A DNA stretch of 64,000 nucleotides, taken from NCBI GenBank assembly GCA_965219705.1, contig OZ244789.1, forward strand, positions 1,860,001 through 1,924,000. Direction: 5' to 3'. The number at the start of each line of letters is the position of its first letter. Within the stretch, counting starts at the first letter, position 1. The DNA comes from JAJECS01 sp965219705 (lineage in GTDB: Bacteria > Chloroflexota > UBA11872). Positions 16,690 through 24,042 of this stretch are shown one piece after another. The notes beneath the pieces were generated by a model. It had not been told where the DNA came from, made no database searches, and saw only the letters and a list, made by a program, of their open reading frames with translations. The position numbers were made by a program, and so were the translations under genes.

Positions 16690-17877
16690 CTACTCGTACC
16701 TGAGCGCCTGCACCGGATCGAGCCGGGCGGCGTTCCAGGCGGGCACAAGACCGGCGAGGGCGCCGAGCACCGTTGCGAACGCCACCGCCAGCACCGCGGT
16801 CGGCGCGGTCAGCTGGAACAGGATGTTCCCCGAATCGCGCCCGAGCTCATTGGCCACCGTCACGACGACAGCGCCCAGCGCTAGCCCGAGCAGGCCGCCG
16901 AGCAGGCCAATGCTGGCGGCCTCGATCACGATCTCCCGCATGATTCGACCCCGCGTGGCGCCGATCGAGCGCTTGATCCCAATTTCGCGCGTCCGCTCCG
17001 CCACGCTCATGGCCATGGTGTTGATCACTGAGAGGCCGCCCACGACCAGGCTGATGAGCGCAATGCCGATGACGATCGCATTGAAAATCGCCGTCGCCGA
17101 GGTGATCTCCCGGTCGAAGTCCGCCCCCGTCAACGTGCCCACTTGCGCCACGCTGGCCTCGATGGCATCGGCCAGGACTTCCGTATCCACGCCTGCCTCC
17201 GGATAGACCGTCACCTGGGAGATCAACTGGTCGGCGCCCAGACCGGCCGTGGCCAGAATGGGCGCGTCGGCGGCGAGGAGCGCCTGGGCCGCCTGGAGCG
17301 GGACGAAAGCGAGGGTGTCCGGCGCCGTCAGGGTCGGCTCGAGAACGCCAATAACCTCGAATTCGATCTGCCGCAGTTCCATCGTGTCGCCGGAGCGCTT
17401 GCCGAACTTGCGGGCCAGATCAGCTCCCAGGACGACGACGCTGGCGCCTTCATCGTCTGGCGTCGTCAGCCGGCCTTGGGCCGCTCGGACCTGGAACGCT
17501 TCGCGCCCCTGGTCGGCGTCCGCAACGGCGCCGACGATGAAGTCCGGCAGGCCGAACCCCCCGCCACCTGACGCCGCCGGGTCGAGCAGCAACTGGACTT
17601 CGGGAACCACGACCGCTGCGCCCGGGACGCTCGCGATCTGGTCGGCCACGCTGAGCGGCATCGGCGTGGACCCGAGGCCAAACGCGGGATTCGTGGCGTC
17701 GCTGACGATGATCTTGTCCTGATAGTAGGTTGAGCCGCCGTCGACGATTGAGCTGATCCGGGTCGCCATCGAGCTCATCACGACCAGCACCCAGATCCCG
17801 ATCGTGATGCCGATCACGGTCAGCGCCGTGCGGAATCTCCGGCGGATCAGGTTGCGCAGAATGCGGACGACGTACAT
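16690..17877 (-). CDS. FtsX/MacB-like ABC transporter permease
   Basis: A 395-residue protein from ATG 17877. An N-terminal TM helix (FRTALTVIGITIGIWVLVVMSSMA) follows the basic RNLIRRRFR. A large extracytoplasmic MacB-PCD domain comes next (about 45-235), then three C-terminal TM helices in the FtsX domain with the coupling segment SVAERTREIGIKRSIGATRGRIMREI. The end PAWNAARLDPVQALRYE is the standard closing motif of the family. It forms a two-gene operon with the ATPase. The redoxin gene lies 150 bp upstream on the same strand. Confidence 0.95.
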   Translation of the reverse strand: MYVVRILRNLIRRRFRTALTVIGITIGIWVLVVMSSMATRISSIVDGGSTYYQDKIIVSDATNPAFGLGSTPMPLSVADQIASVPGAAVVVPEVQLLLDPAASGGGGFGLPDFIVGAVADADQGREAFQVRAAQGRLTTPDDEGASVVVLGADLARKFGKRSGDTMELRQIEFEVIGVLEPTLTAPDTLAFVPLQAAQALLAADAPILATAGLGADQLISQVTVYPEAGVDTEVLADAIEASVAQVGTLTGADFDREITSATAIFNAIVIGIALISLVVGGLSVINTMAMSVAERTREIGIKRSIGATRGRIMREIVIEAASIGLLGGLLGLALGAVVVTVANELGRDSGNILFQLTAPTAVLAVAFATVLGALAGLVPAWNAARLDPVQALRYE

Positions 17878-18030
17878 CAAAGGCTTTGGACGCTACTCGT
17901 GTGGTGCGCGACTGACGCACCCGGCATACGGTACGGCATGCGTCCCGCGTCGAGTGTGATGCTCGTCACACTGCGGCGGGACCTCGGTGGCCCATCTGCC
18001 GTGCCGCGTGCGGCCGACGAACCGGCGGCC

Positions 18031-18582
18031 TTAGGCGCCGGGCTCCGTCCCCTCCGCCTCAAGAATCGCGTCGAGAATCGTGCTGATCGACGGCCGGTTG
18101 CCGATGCCCCCGGCCACGTGGCGCCAGTGCACCACGCGGTGCTCCCCAATCAGCAGCACTGCCGGCGCGGAAACGCCGTCGTTCAGCAGGTCGAACACGC
18201 CGTAGCTCTCGGCCACGGCGTGTTCGGGGTCTGCGAGGATCGGATATTCCGCGTTCGCGTACTGGGCCATCTGCGCGGCGCCTTCGACATCGTCCGTGCT
18301 GATGGCGACCGGGCGATAGCCCACCTCGGCGAAGAGGGGGATGGCTCGTTGCAGCTCCACGAGCTGACCGCGGCAGATCCCTCAGAAAAAGCCCCGATAG
18401 AACACCAAGATGACGCCTTGATCGCCCTCAAGCAGACCGGACAGCGTCACTGCGTTCCCCTGCGCGTCCTGCACCGTGAAGTCCGGTGCAATCTCCGCAC
18501 CCTCCGGCGGCCCCGCCTCGCCGCACGCCAGCAGCAAGCCGCCGACCAGCGCGGCGGCGGTCAGAAGGGCGAGAGCTTTCAT
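18031..18582 (-). CDS. Redoxin-family lipoprotein with in-frame UGA at the active-site Cys (putative selenoprotein)
   Basis: Read through the TGA at 18384-18382, the frame from ATG 18582 encodes 183 residues. Residues 1-20 are a lipoprotein signal peptide (LVGGLLLAC, Cys20). APDFTVQDAQGNAVTLSGLL and VILVFYRGFF-U-GICRGQLVELQ then give the peroxiredoxin/AhpC-TSA fold, with UGA exactly where FYRGxxC-x-x-C has its first Cys. The motif becomes U67-G-I-C70. The fold continues intact (GYRPVAISTDD, YPILADPEHAVAESYGVFD, APAVLLIGEHRVVHW) to the stop at 18031, with no other disablement. The alternative is a redox gene killed by one nonsense change, but the hairpin just after the UGA favours selenocysteine. 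It probably reduces peroxides or disulfides outside the membrane. The MacB-type operon lies downstream. Confidence 0.8.
18338..18384 (-). promoter_or_regulatory. Candidate bacterial SECIS element after the UGA
   Basis: Directly after the UGA the mRNA can form a 5-bp outer stem (GGGAU with AUCCC) and a perfect 6-bp upper stem CAGCUC/GAGCUG, closed by a 3-nt GUG loop that starts 21 nt after the UGA. That fits the known bacterial SECIS model (apical loop 16-37 nt downstream, with a G at its start). An alternative GCUCGU/ACGAGC pairing also exists. Confidence 0.6.
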
Positions 18583-18781
18583 GCGGCAAGGATACGGCAC
18601 GCCTACTCCGCAAGTGGCCCACGCGGGTTCCGTCATTCCCACCTCCGCCGTCATTCCCGCGGAAGCGGGAATCTAGCCCCGTCCAATCTCGGGCCTCTCA
18701 AGAGCTTGGCGGCAGCTGCGGCTGCGCGCCGCTATAGACTAGGCGTCACTCGCGGCCGACTGGCCTCACCTGGACACCACC

Positions 18782-19993
18782 ATGCGCATCACGCGTGTGC
18801 GGCTCATTGAGCTTCAGGGCGAGCTCGAGTACGACGGCGAGCTGTGGGAAGAGCGCGTCATCCGCCCCATCGACGTCTATCCCGAGCACAAGCACGAGCG
18901 CGGCTACCCCATTGCTCGCGGCCGGCTCGGGAACCAGCGCAACGCGCGCGGCGCCTACCCGATCACGTCGATCTTCGTCTCGGTCGAGACCGACGAGGGC
19001 GTGAGCGGCCTGGCGGGGTCCATCGACCGGCAAACGGCCTTCGTCATTGACACCGACGTCGCGCCGATAGTGGTCGGCGAGGATCCGCTCGCCATCGAGC
19101 GCGTCTGGGACAAGCTCTACCGCCAGCTCATCCACGCGCGCAAGGGCCAGCCCATGTTCGCCATCAGTGCGCTGGACGTCGCGCTGTGGGACCTGAAGGG
19201 CAAGTGGCTCGGCCAGCCGGTCTACCGGCTGCTCGGCGGTCCGGTGCGCGACACCATCCCCGCCTACGCCAGCATGCTGGGCTATTCCCTAGAGCCCGAC
19301 CGCGTCACCGCACGCGCGCGCCAGGTCGTGGACGCCGGCTACTCCGCCACCAAGTGGTTCATGCGCCACGGACCGGACGACGGCGAGCCGGGGGCCCGGG
19401 CCAACCTGGAGCTGGCACGCACGGTGCGGGAGGCCGTGGGCGATGACGTCGAGGTGATGTTCGACGCCTGGAATAGCTGGAACGCGCGCTACGCTATCGA
19501 CATGGCCCGGCGGCTGGCCGAATACCGCCCGCGCTGGATCGAGGAGCCGGTCAAGCCCGACGACATCCCGGCCTACGCCCGCATCCGCGCCGCGTCCCCG
19601 GTCCCCATCGCCGGCGGCGAGCACGAATACACCCGCTGGGGCACCCGCGACTACATGCGCGCCGGCGCCGTCGACGTCTTCCAGCCCGACACCATGTGGG
19701 CCGGCGGCATCAGCGAGATGATGAAGATGGCCACCATCTGCTCGGTCTACGACGTCCCGCTCGTGCCGCACGGGTCATTCGTGCCGGCGAACGTGCATAT
19801 CAGCGCCGCGCTCCCGCCCACCCTCTGCCCCTACGTCGAGTACCTGATCAAGTGGAACGACATCCGCCAGCTGCACCTCAAGCACAAGGTCCAACCCGTC
19901 AACGGCCGCATCGGCCCCACCAACGCCCCCGGCCTCGGCCTCGAAATCGACGAGTCAACCATCACCGACCGGCGGGAGTTGTCTTGGCGCTAG
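18782..19993 (+). CDS. Enolase-superfamily sugar-acid dehydratase (mandelate racemase/rhamnonate-dehydratase-like)
   Basis: A 403-residue protein. The N-terminal capping domain has the 50s loop GNQRNARGAYPITSIFVSVETDEG. The barrel carries SATKWFMRHGP (Lys191 region), metal ligands Asp228 (MFDAWNSW), Glu254/255 (WIEEPVKPDD) and Glu280 (AGGEHEY), and the catalytic His330 in VPHGSF. This arrangement, with the R-H-G-P element after the second strand, resembles acid-sugar dehydratases such as L-rhamnonate or galactonate dehydratase, which make 2-keto-3-deoxy acids. The exact substrate cannot be read. It stands alone before the IS110 insertion. Confidence 0.92.
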   Translation: MRITRVRLIELQGELEYDGELWEERVIRPIDVYPEHKHERGYPIARGRLGNQRNARGAYPITSIFVSVETDEGVSGLAGSIDRQTAFVIDTDVAPIVVGEDPLAIERVWDKLYRQLIHARKGQPMFAISALDVALWDLKGKWLGQPVYRLLGGPVRDTIPAYASMLGYSLEPDRVTARARQVVDAGYSATKWFMRHGPDDGEPGARANLELARTVREAVGDDVEVMFDAWNSWNARYAIDMARRLAEYRPRWIEEPVKPDDIPAYARIRAASPVPIAGGEHEYTRWGTRDYMRAGAVDVFQPDTMWAGGISEMMKMATICSVYDVPLVPHGSFVPANVHISAALPPTLCPYVEYLIKWNDIRQLHLKHKVQPVNGRIGPTNAPGLGLEIDESTITDRRELSWR

Positions 19994-20100
19994 CCGCCGA
20001 ACACGGCGACGGGGTCTTTACGTAACTGTCGTCAAATCCCGCAGACGAGGACGTTGGCCTAACCCCTTCGTGATTCCCGCGCCCTTCGTCATTTGTATGT

Positions 20101-20275
20101 TGCAGCAGCCTCACCACGTGGCCGGGTGGTGAGGTGGGCGCGAGGGGCGCGTCGACTGTCATTAGGCGAGCCCGGGTGACCGGGCGGCGCCGTTTCGGAG
20201 TAGGACACCCCTCGCGCCGCGGCGTCGCTCCGAACAGATACACGGGCTTCGAGGCCCGCATTCGCAAGTGTGGAG
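20101..20275 (+). ncRNA. Candidate bridge RNA of IS110 copy 1
   Basis: Three stem-loops lie in order. First, a 9-bp hairpin (20109-20117 with 20126-20134). Second, an 11-bp stem (20137-20147 with 20208-20218) enclosing an inner 6-bp GCCCGG-GTGA-CCGGGC hairpin (20170-20185); its internal-loop sides hold GTCATT (20158-20163), equal to the left target flank, and TCGGAGTA (20195-20202), the reverse complement of the right flank TACTCCGA. Third, a CGGGC/GCCCG hairpin (20243-20258) preceded by ACAGATAC (20234-20241), identical to the element's right end, and followed by GCAAGTG (20264-20270), which pairs with the left end allowing two wobbles. This matches the known target-loop and donor-loop plan of IS110 bridge RNAs. 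Confidence 0.7.
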
Positions 20276-20308
20276 GACCCCATCAGCATACGCGCCAGGG
20301 AGGCGACC

Positions 20309-21250
20309 ATGGATCGAGTGGCCGGGATCGATGTGGGCAAGGTGAGCCTGGACGTGTCGCTGGCGGGAGGGCCCGTGCGGCAGTTTGCCAACACGGCGGA
20401 GGGGCGGCGCCCGTTGCTCCAGTGGCTGGGCCAGCAGGACGTCACGGTGGCGGTGTGCGAGCCCACGGGTGGGTACGAACGCTCGCTGGTCGGCGACTTG
20501 CAGGCGGTGGGGCTGCCGGTGGTGGTGGCGCATCCCACGCGGGTGCGGGCCTTTGCGCGGGTCTGCGGCACCGAGGCGAAGACGGACCTGCTGGATGCGC
20601 ACGTGCTGGCGCGCTATGGCGCGGCGGTGCCCACGGTCGCGACGCCGCCGCCAGACCCGGCGCGGACGGCCCTGCGCGACCTGGTAAGTCGCCGCCGCCA
20701 ACTGGTGGAGACCCGCGTGCAGGAGAAGAATCGCCGGGACAAAGGGCTGACGCGGGCGGTGGCCCAATCGACCCGCCGGCATATCGCCTGGCTGGACCGG
20801 GAGATTGCCCGGCTGGAGGCGCAGATCCAGCAGGCGGTGGCCGACAGCCCGGAGTTGGCGCGCCGGGCGCAGCTCTATCGCAGCGTGCGCGGGGTGGGCG
20901 AAGTGACGGCGGCCACCCTCACGGCCTATCTGCCCGAGCTGGGGCACATCTCCAGCCCGGCGCTGACGGCGCTGGTGGGGCTGGCGCCCTGGGCGCGCGA
21001 CAGCGGGCGGCAGCGGGGTTATCGCGCCATGCGGGGTGGGCGCGGGACGGTGCGGCGCGCGTTGTACCTGGCGGCCTTGGCGGCCGTGCGCCACGCGGGG
21101 GAGCTGCAGCGGTTCTATCAGGGCCTGCGGCAGCGCGGCAAGCCGGGCAAAGTGGCCCTGGTCGCCGTGATGCGCAAGCTCCTGCTGCACCTCAACGCGG
21201 TGGCCCGCCGGGGCACCCCCTGGATCGAGGAACCCGCGCCCGCAGCCTAA
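20309..21250 (+). CDS. IS110 family transposase (copy 1)
   Basis: ATG at 20309 with GGGAGG 5 nt upstream; 313 residues. The N-terminal DEDD RuvC-like domain shows Asp8 (VAGIDVGK), Glu51 (VCEPTGGY), and Asp93/Asp96 in KTDLLDAHVLARYG. A coiled central region follows, then the C-terminal Transposase_20 domain: VRGVGEVTAATLTAYLPELG and GLAPWARDSGRQRG, with the conserved Ser of the RNA-guided recombinase composite active site. The length is typical and the gene appears intact, differing from copy 2 at only a few residues. Activity is plausible. Confidence 0.97.
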   Translation: MDRVAGIDVGKVSLDVSLAGGPVRQFANTAEGRRPLLQWLGQQDVTVAVCEPTGGYERSLVGDLQAVGLPVVVAHPTRVRAFARVCGTEAKTDLLDAHVLARYGAAVPTVATPPPDPARTALRDLVSRRRQLVETRVQEKNRRDKGLTRAVAQSTRRHIAWLDREIARLEAQIQQAVADSPELARRAQLYRSVRGVGEVTAATLTAYLPELGHISSPALTALVGLAPWARDSGRQRGYRAMRGGRGTVRRALYLAALAAVRHAGELQRFYQGLRQRGKPGKVALVAVMRKLLLHLNAVARRGTPWIEEPAPAA

Positions 21251-21275
21251 AAGCCCTTGACGGCCAAACACAGAT

Positions 21276-21586
21276 ACTCCGACGCGGAGCGAGGAATCTC
21301 AGACGTTCGGCCACGGCCGTGGGGAGCGACGCGTCGCCCCCTCCGTCATTCCGGCGGACGCCGGAATCCAGGGCCGTCGAACCTGGAGGCGTGCCGGATG
21401 CTTGGCGTAGAGGCGGGTCTCAGACCCGCCCGTTCAGGGTCTTGCAAACGTCTCCGGAAGCGAGAATCCAGGACCTATCAAGCCTGGAGGCGAATAGGGG
21501 CTCCCGGCGTTGCTTAGCCCGACCTGACTAAGCAAGCGACTCCGAGGTAGCAGGCGGCGGCGAGCTCAGGGCTGCCCAGGTGCCGA
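21276..21586. other. Repeat-rich intergenic region after IS110 copy 1
   Basis: It begins with the right half of the target repeat (ACTCCGA, then GAGCGAGGAATCTC). A CATTCCGGCGGACGCCGGAA palindromic repeat lies near 21348-21371, and a perfect GGCGGGTC-TCA-GACCCGCC hairpin near 21413-21432. No coding signal is apparent. Confidence 0.55.
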
Positions 21587-22339
21587 TCAATCGCCGCGGC
21601 GCTTCCAGATGCCTTCCCACTGCACCCAGGACCCCGTCTCGGGCGGTGTGCGCCGCGTGACCTCCTCGCGAGGCTCGTCCACGACGTCAAAGGCATCGCG
21701 GGTCAGATCAAGCAGCTCGTCGCGTGTATAGAAGTGCACCGGCAGACCCCGCTTCGGACCGGCTACGTATCGCACGGTCATCCCGTCAAGATCGTTCCGC
21801 TCAATGACAGTGTGCGAAGCAAATACATCGGTCGACGCGGAGTTGACGCGCAGAATCAAGAGGCCGCCCGGAGCCAGCACGGCGGTGACCTTTTCGAAAT
21901 ACCCCGCGATATCGGCAGCAACCCCATGCTGAAACACCTGAATCGCGATCACGTAGCCGAAGCGGAGCTGGCTATCCCACGTCCGAAAGTCGGCGCAAAT
22001 CAGCCGCTCGGATAGGGCCGGGTTCCGGGCCGCCAATTGACGCAGCGACTCGGCGGATAGATCGAGTCCATAGAGCCGCAATCCGGCGTCCGCCAGCGTC
22101 AGGAGATTGCGACCGTTGCCGCAGCCAACGTAGAGCCCCGTGCTCGACCGCAGCGGGCTGCCCTCCAGCACGGCAAGGATGCGATCCACGAAAGCCACCG
22201 GAGGCTCCTCGGCATATCGACCGTCGCGATATTCAGCGTCCCACCGCGCCGCCGCCAGCTCCCGGTCCATCGCGTCCGCGTGCCTCACCTCGACAGAACC
22301 TGCGTACAAGTAAGGCCCCATGGCATACATGGACCCCAA
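21587..22339 (-). CDS. Class I SAM-dependent methyltransferase
   Basis: Up to 250 residues; the start is uncertain, because ATGs at 22330 and 22321 and a later one at 22270 (MDRELAAARWDAEYRDGRYA) are all possible, and the first lies inside an inverted repeat. STGLYVGCGNGRNLLTLADAG is motif I with the GxGxGxN loop, LYGLDLS the acidic end of strand 2, ERLICADFRTW motif II, FGYVIAIQVFQHG motif III and VLAPGGLLILRVNS motif IV. The layout resembles tellurite-resistance/UbiE-type small-molecule methyltransferases. The substrate is unknown. Confidence 0.88.
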   Translation of the reverse strand: MGSMYAMGPYLYAGSVEVRHADAMDRELAAARWDAEYRDGRYAEEPPVAFVDRILAVLEGSPLRSSTGLYVGCGNGRNLLTLADAGLRLYGLDLSAESLRQLAARNPALSERLICADFRTWDSQLRFGYVIAIQVFQHGVAADIAGYFEKVTAVLAPGGLLILRVNSASTDVFASHTVIERNDLDGMTVRYVAGPKRGLPVHFYTRDELLDLTRDAFDVVDEPREEVTRRTPPETGSWVQWEGIWKRRGD

Positions 22340-22384
22340 TCCGTTCGCCCTGAGCTTGTCGAAGGGGTTACCGAACGGATTGGG
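22335..22384. repeat. Large inverted repeat around a CCTGAGCTTGTCGAAGG element
   Basis: Arms CCCAATCCGTTCG (22335-22347) and CGAACGGATTGGG (22372-22384) are perfect 13-bp inverted repeats around a 24-nt centre that holds CCCTGAGCTTGTCGAAGGGG. The central motif is a dispersed repeat known from many bacterial genomes. It overlaps the 5' end of the methyltransferase frame. Confidence 0.8.
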
Positions 22385-22555
22385 ATCAAGCCTACGGCCC
22401 TATTCAGACCCTTCCGAGGTCGCCATCCGGGTGCGGCGTCTGTTTCACACGTTCCAGAGCTGCACGAGATCGCTTCCGCAGCGACCAATCGCCGCCCGTC
22501 CGAGCGCCGGACGGAGATTCCATCGCGGCTGATGTGGCGCCGAATTCGGGGCGTT

Positions 22556-22861
22556 TCACCGACCGCCTTCGGCCAGCGCGGGTGCGAACCGCTCGACCTC
22601 AAGCTGCGCGGTGCGTTCGCGGGCCTGCCACAGGTCATAGGCCGTCTGCATCCCCAGCCAAGTCTCGGGCGTCGAGCCGAACGCCTTGGACAACCTCACC
22701 GCCATCTCCACCGAGACACCGGCCCGTTCGTTCACCAGCTCGGACAGCGCTTGGCGAGTCACGCCCAAGCCCTGCGCCGCCCGCGTCACCGACAGCCCAA
22801 GGGGCTCCAAACACTGCCGCTTCACGATCCCGCCCGGATGCGGCGGCGAATGCATGGTCAT
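22556..22861 (-). CDS. higA: HigA-type antitoxin (XRE family)
   Basis: A 101-residue protein. HPGGIVKRQCLEPLGLSVTR is the typical HigA opening (HPGEhL...L...gls). AAQGLGVTRQALSELVNERAGVSVEMAVRLSKAFG is the XRE helix-turn-helix, and STPETWLGMQTAYDLWQAR the family's C-terminal signature. It binds its own promoter and neutralises the HigB toxin encoded 12 bp upstream (toxin first, as in higBA loci). Confidence 0.93.
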   Translation of the reverse strand: MTMHSPPHPGGIVKRQCLEPLGLSVTRAAQGLGVTRQALSELVNERAGVSVEMAVRLSKAFGSTPETWLGMQTAYDLWQARERTAQLEVERFAPALAEGGR

Positions 22862-22873
22862 CGTTCCCCCCTC

Positions 22874-23152
22874 TCAGTGATAGTCCATGTAGTCCACGTC
22901 GGCCGCGTGTCCGTTCTCGAACCGGAAGGTAACCCGCCAGTTCCCCGACACCGCGACGGCGTAGTGATTGCGCAATTGACCTTTCAATCGGTGCAGCCGG
23001 AACCCGGGCAGATCCATGTCCTTGGGACTGCGACTTCGATCCAGCACGGCCAGAATGTCCCGCAGCTTGCGAACGTGTGCCGGTGCCACGCGCCGTGCGC
23101 CTCGACCAAGATAGAGCGCCCGCAGTCCCCGGTGCTTGAACGATACGATCAC
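22874..23152 (-). CDS. higB: HigB-type mRNA interferase toxin (RelE/ParE fold)
   Basis: A 92-residue protein. MIVSFKHRGLRALYLGRGAR, ILAVLDRSRSPKDMDLPGFRLHRLKG and YAVAVSGNWRVTFRFENGHAADVDYMDYH follow the HigB order: N-terminal strand with the L..hy..g segment, LP-g-rlH-LkG loop, W-R--F catalytic strand and terminal D-Y-H. It probably cuts mRNA on the ribosome. Length and gene order fit an intact higBA module. Confidence 0.94.
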   Translation of the reverse strand: MIVSFKHRGLRALYLGRGARRVAPAHVRKLRDILAVLDRSRSPKDMDLPGFRLHRLKGQLRNHYAVAVSGNWRVTFRFENGHAADVDYMDYH

Positions 23153-23291
23153 GCGACTGCATGGTCGCCCGTCGCCCGTCGCCTGTCAATTGACAGTGCC
23201 GCCAAGACGGCTTCCGGCAACGCCGCAAGCATGCACTACCTGGTTTCGCTAGTGCCCTTCCGAAATGGCTTCAGGCTGCCGGACTACTCCC

Positions 23292-23520
23292 CTACCCCGG
23301 CGTCTCGTAGGCGAAATCCCACCCATCCCACAGCCGCAGGGGCTTGATGGTGTGCGGCAGGGCGGGCTCGCCGGCGGCTTGCCAGGCGGCGATCTCGTCT
23401 TGGTGGCCCAGGCGGCGCAGGCTGCTCCACATGGGTTGGAAGTTGGCCCGGCCCGAGCCCCCCGCCGCGTCCCAGAAGATCATGTGACCGGCGCCGGCTC
23501 CATGGTCGGTGGCGGTGCGC
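23292..23520 (-). pseudogene. 3' fragment of the 24285-type glycoside-hydrolase-like gene
   Basis: The frame reads DHGAGAGHMIFWDAAGGSGR, then ANFQPMWSSLRRLGHQDEI and a matching tail to WDFAYETPG-stop. That is nearly identical to the last ~75 residues of the neighbouring intact gene ending at 24285. Homology stops abruptly near 23520. It looks like the stump left when a tandem duplicate was disrupted by insertion of the TA-like pair next door. Confidence 0.8.
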
Positions 23521-23556
23521 TTTCATGTCCTCTCTGGCGTGGCGAGGCCTTCACGT

Positions 23557-24042
23557 CTAGTGCGAGAGCCGGTCGGCCTCATCGACGACCTCGGCAAGGT
23601 CTGGGAACTGTTCCCGCGTCAGGATTGTGCGGGTCTGCTCGCCGGTCCTTGGGTCGTAGAGATGGTGGTGATATTCGTCTGGGGTGTCCACGTGCGAGTT
23701 GTCGTAGCGCAGCAGATTGTTGGTGCGGCCGCCGCGACGCTGCGTGACGTGGTAGTTGAAGTGAATCGACCGCACTTGAAGCTGTGCGCGTATCATTCGA
23801 GTCGCCATCAGTTTGGTGACTGCGATGCGCACCTCGTTTCTGCAGGTGAGGACGCCAGCGCAGCGCACGAACTCTGCACCGCCGCCCGCATACCGCGTGA
23901 ACGTGGTCCCGTCGGCAATGACGAACGGGCGAGTTGCGAGCTTTTGCCGGTGAATCAGGACGTAGCGGTCGAGCTCGAGCCAATTGTGCTTTTCGCGCCT
24001 GCGCGATCGAGGTGCGTCAGCGTTGCGTCGGCGAGGAGCCAT
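23557..24042 (-). CDS. Hypothetical protein, possible toxin of a small TA-like pair
   Basis: Up to 161 residues. ELDRYVLIHRQKLATRPFVI opens the conserved part. RYAGGGAEFVRCAGVLTCRNEVRIAVTK, IHFNYHVTQR, NNLLRYDNSHVDTPDEYHHHLYDPRTGEQ and FPDLAEVVDEADRLSH follow. The pattern RYDN-x-H...HHH-x-YD...FP-h---h-EA resembles small toxin-like proteins of the TumE/DUF6516 or DUF7718 kind, usually paired with a short helical partner encoded upstream. Naming is tentative. It overlaps the upstream small gene, so the two are translationally coupled. The pair sits between a truncated and an intact copy of the same large gene. Confidence 0.65.
   Translation of the reverse strand: MAPRRRNADAPRSRRREKHNWLELDRYVLIHRQKLATRPFVIADGTTFTRYAGGGAEFVRCAGVLTCRNEVRIAVTKLMATRMIRAQLQVRSIHFNYHVTQRRGGRTNNLLRYDNSHVDTPDEYHHHLYDPRTGEQTRTILTREQFPDLAEVVDEADRLSH

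Larger units (their letters stand above)
20091..21275 (+). mobile_element. IS110-family insertion sequence, copy 1
   Basis: Nearly identical to the element at 41941-43124 (constant offset of 21850 up to about 21267). Identity begins at the GTC of 20088, which probably belongs to the target, and runs through the transposase to CGGCCAA, followed by ACACAGAT. I place the edges at an AT shared by both junctions (GTC-AT on the left, CAG-AT on the right), giving about 1185 bp. There are no terminal inverted repeats, as usual for IS110. The right side continues ACTCCGA, which reads into the dispersed chromosomal repeat. The long structured leader before the transposase is the IS110 (not IS1111) arrangement. 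Confidence 0.88.

Noticed and set aside
18382..18654. Two separate short genes for the redoxin (one ending at the TGA, one starting at GTG 18360)
   Set aside because: Each half is an incomplete domain, the frame is the same, and the UGA falls on the active-site Cys; read-through explains both.
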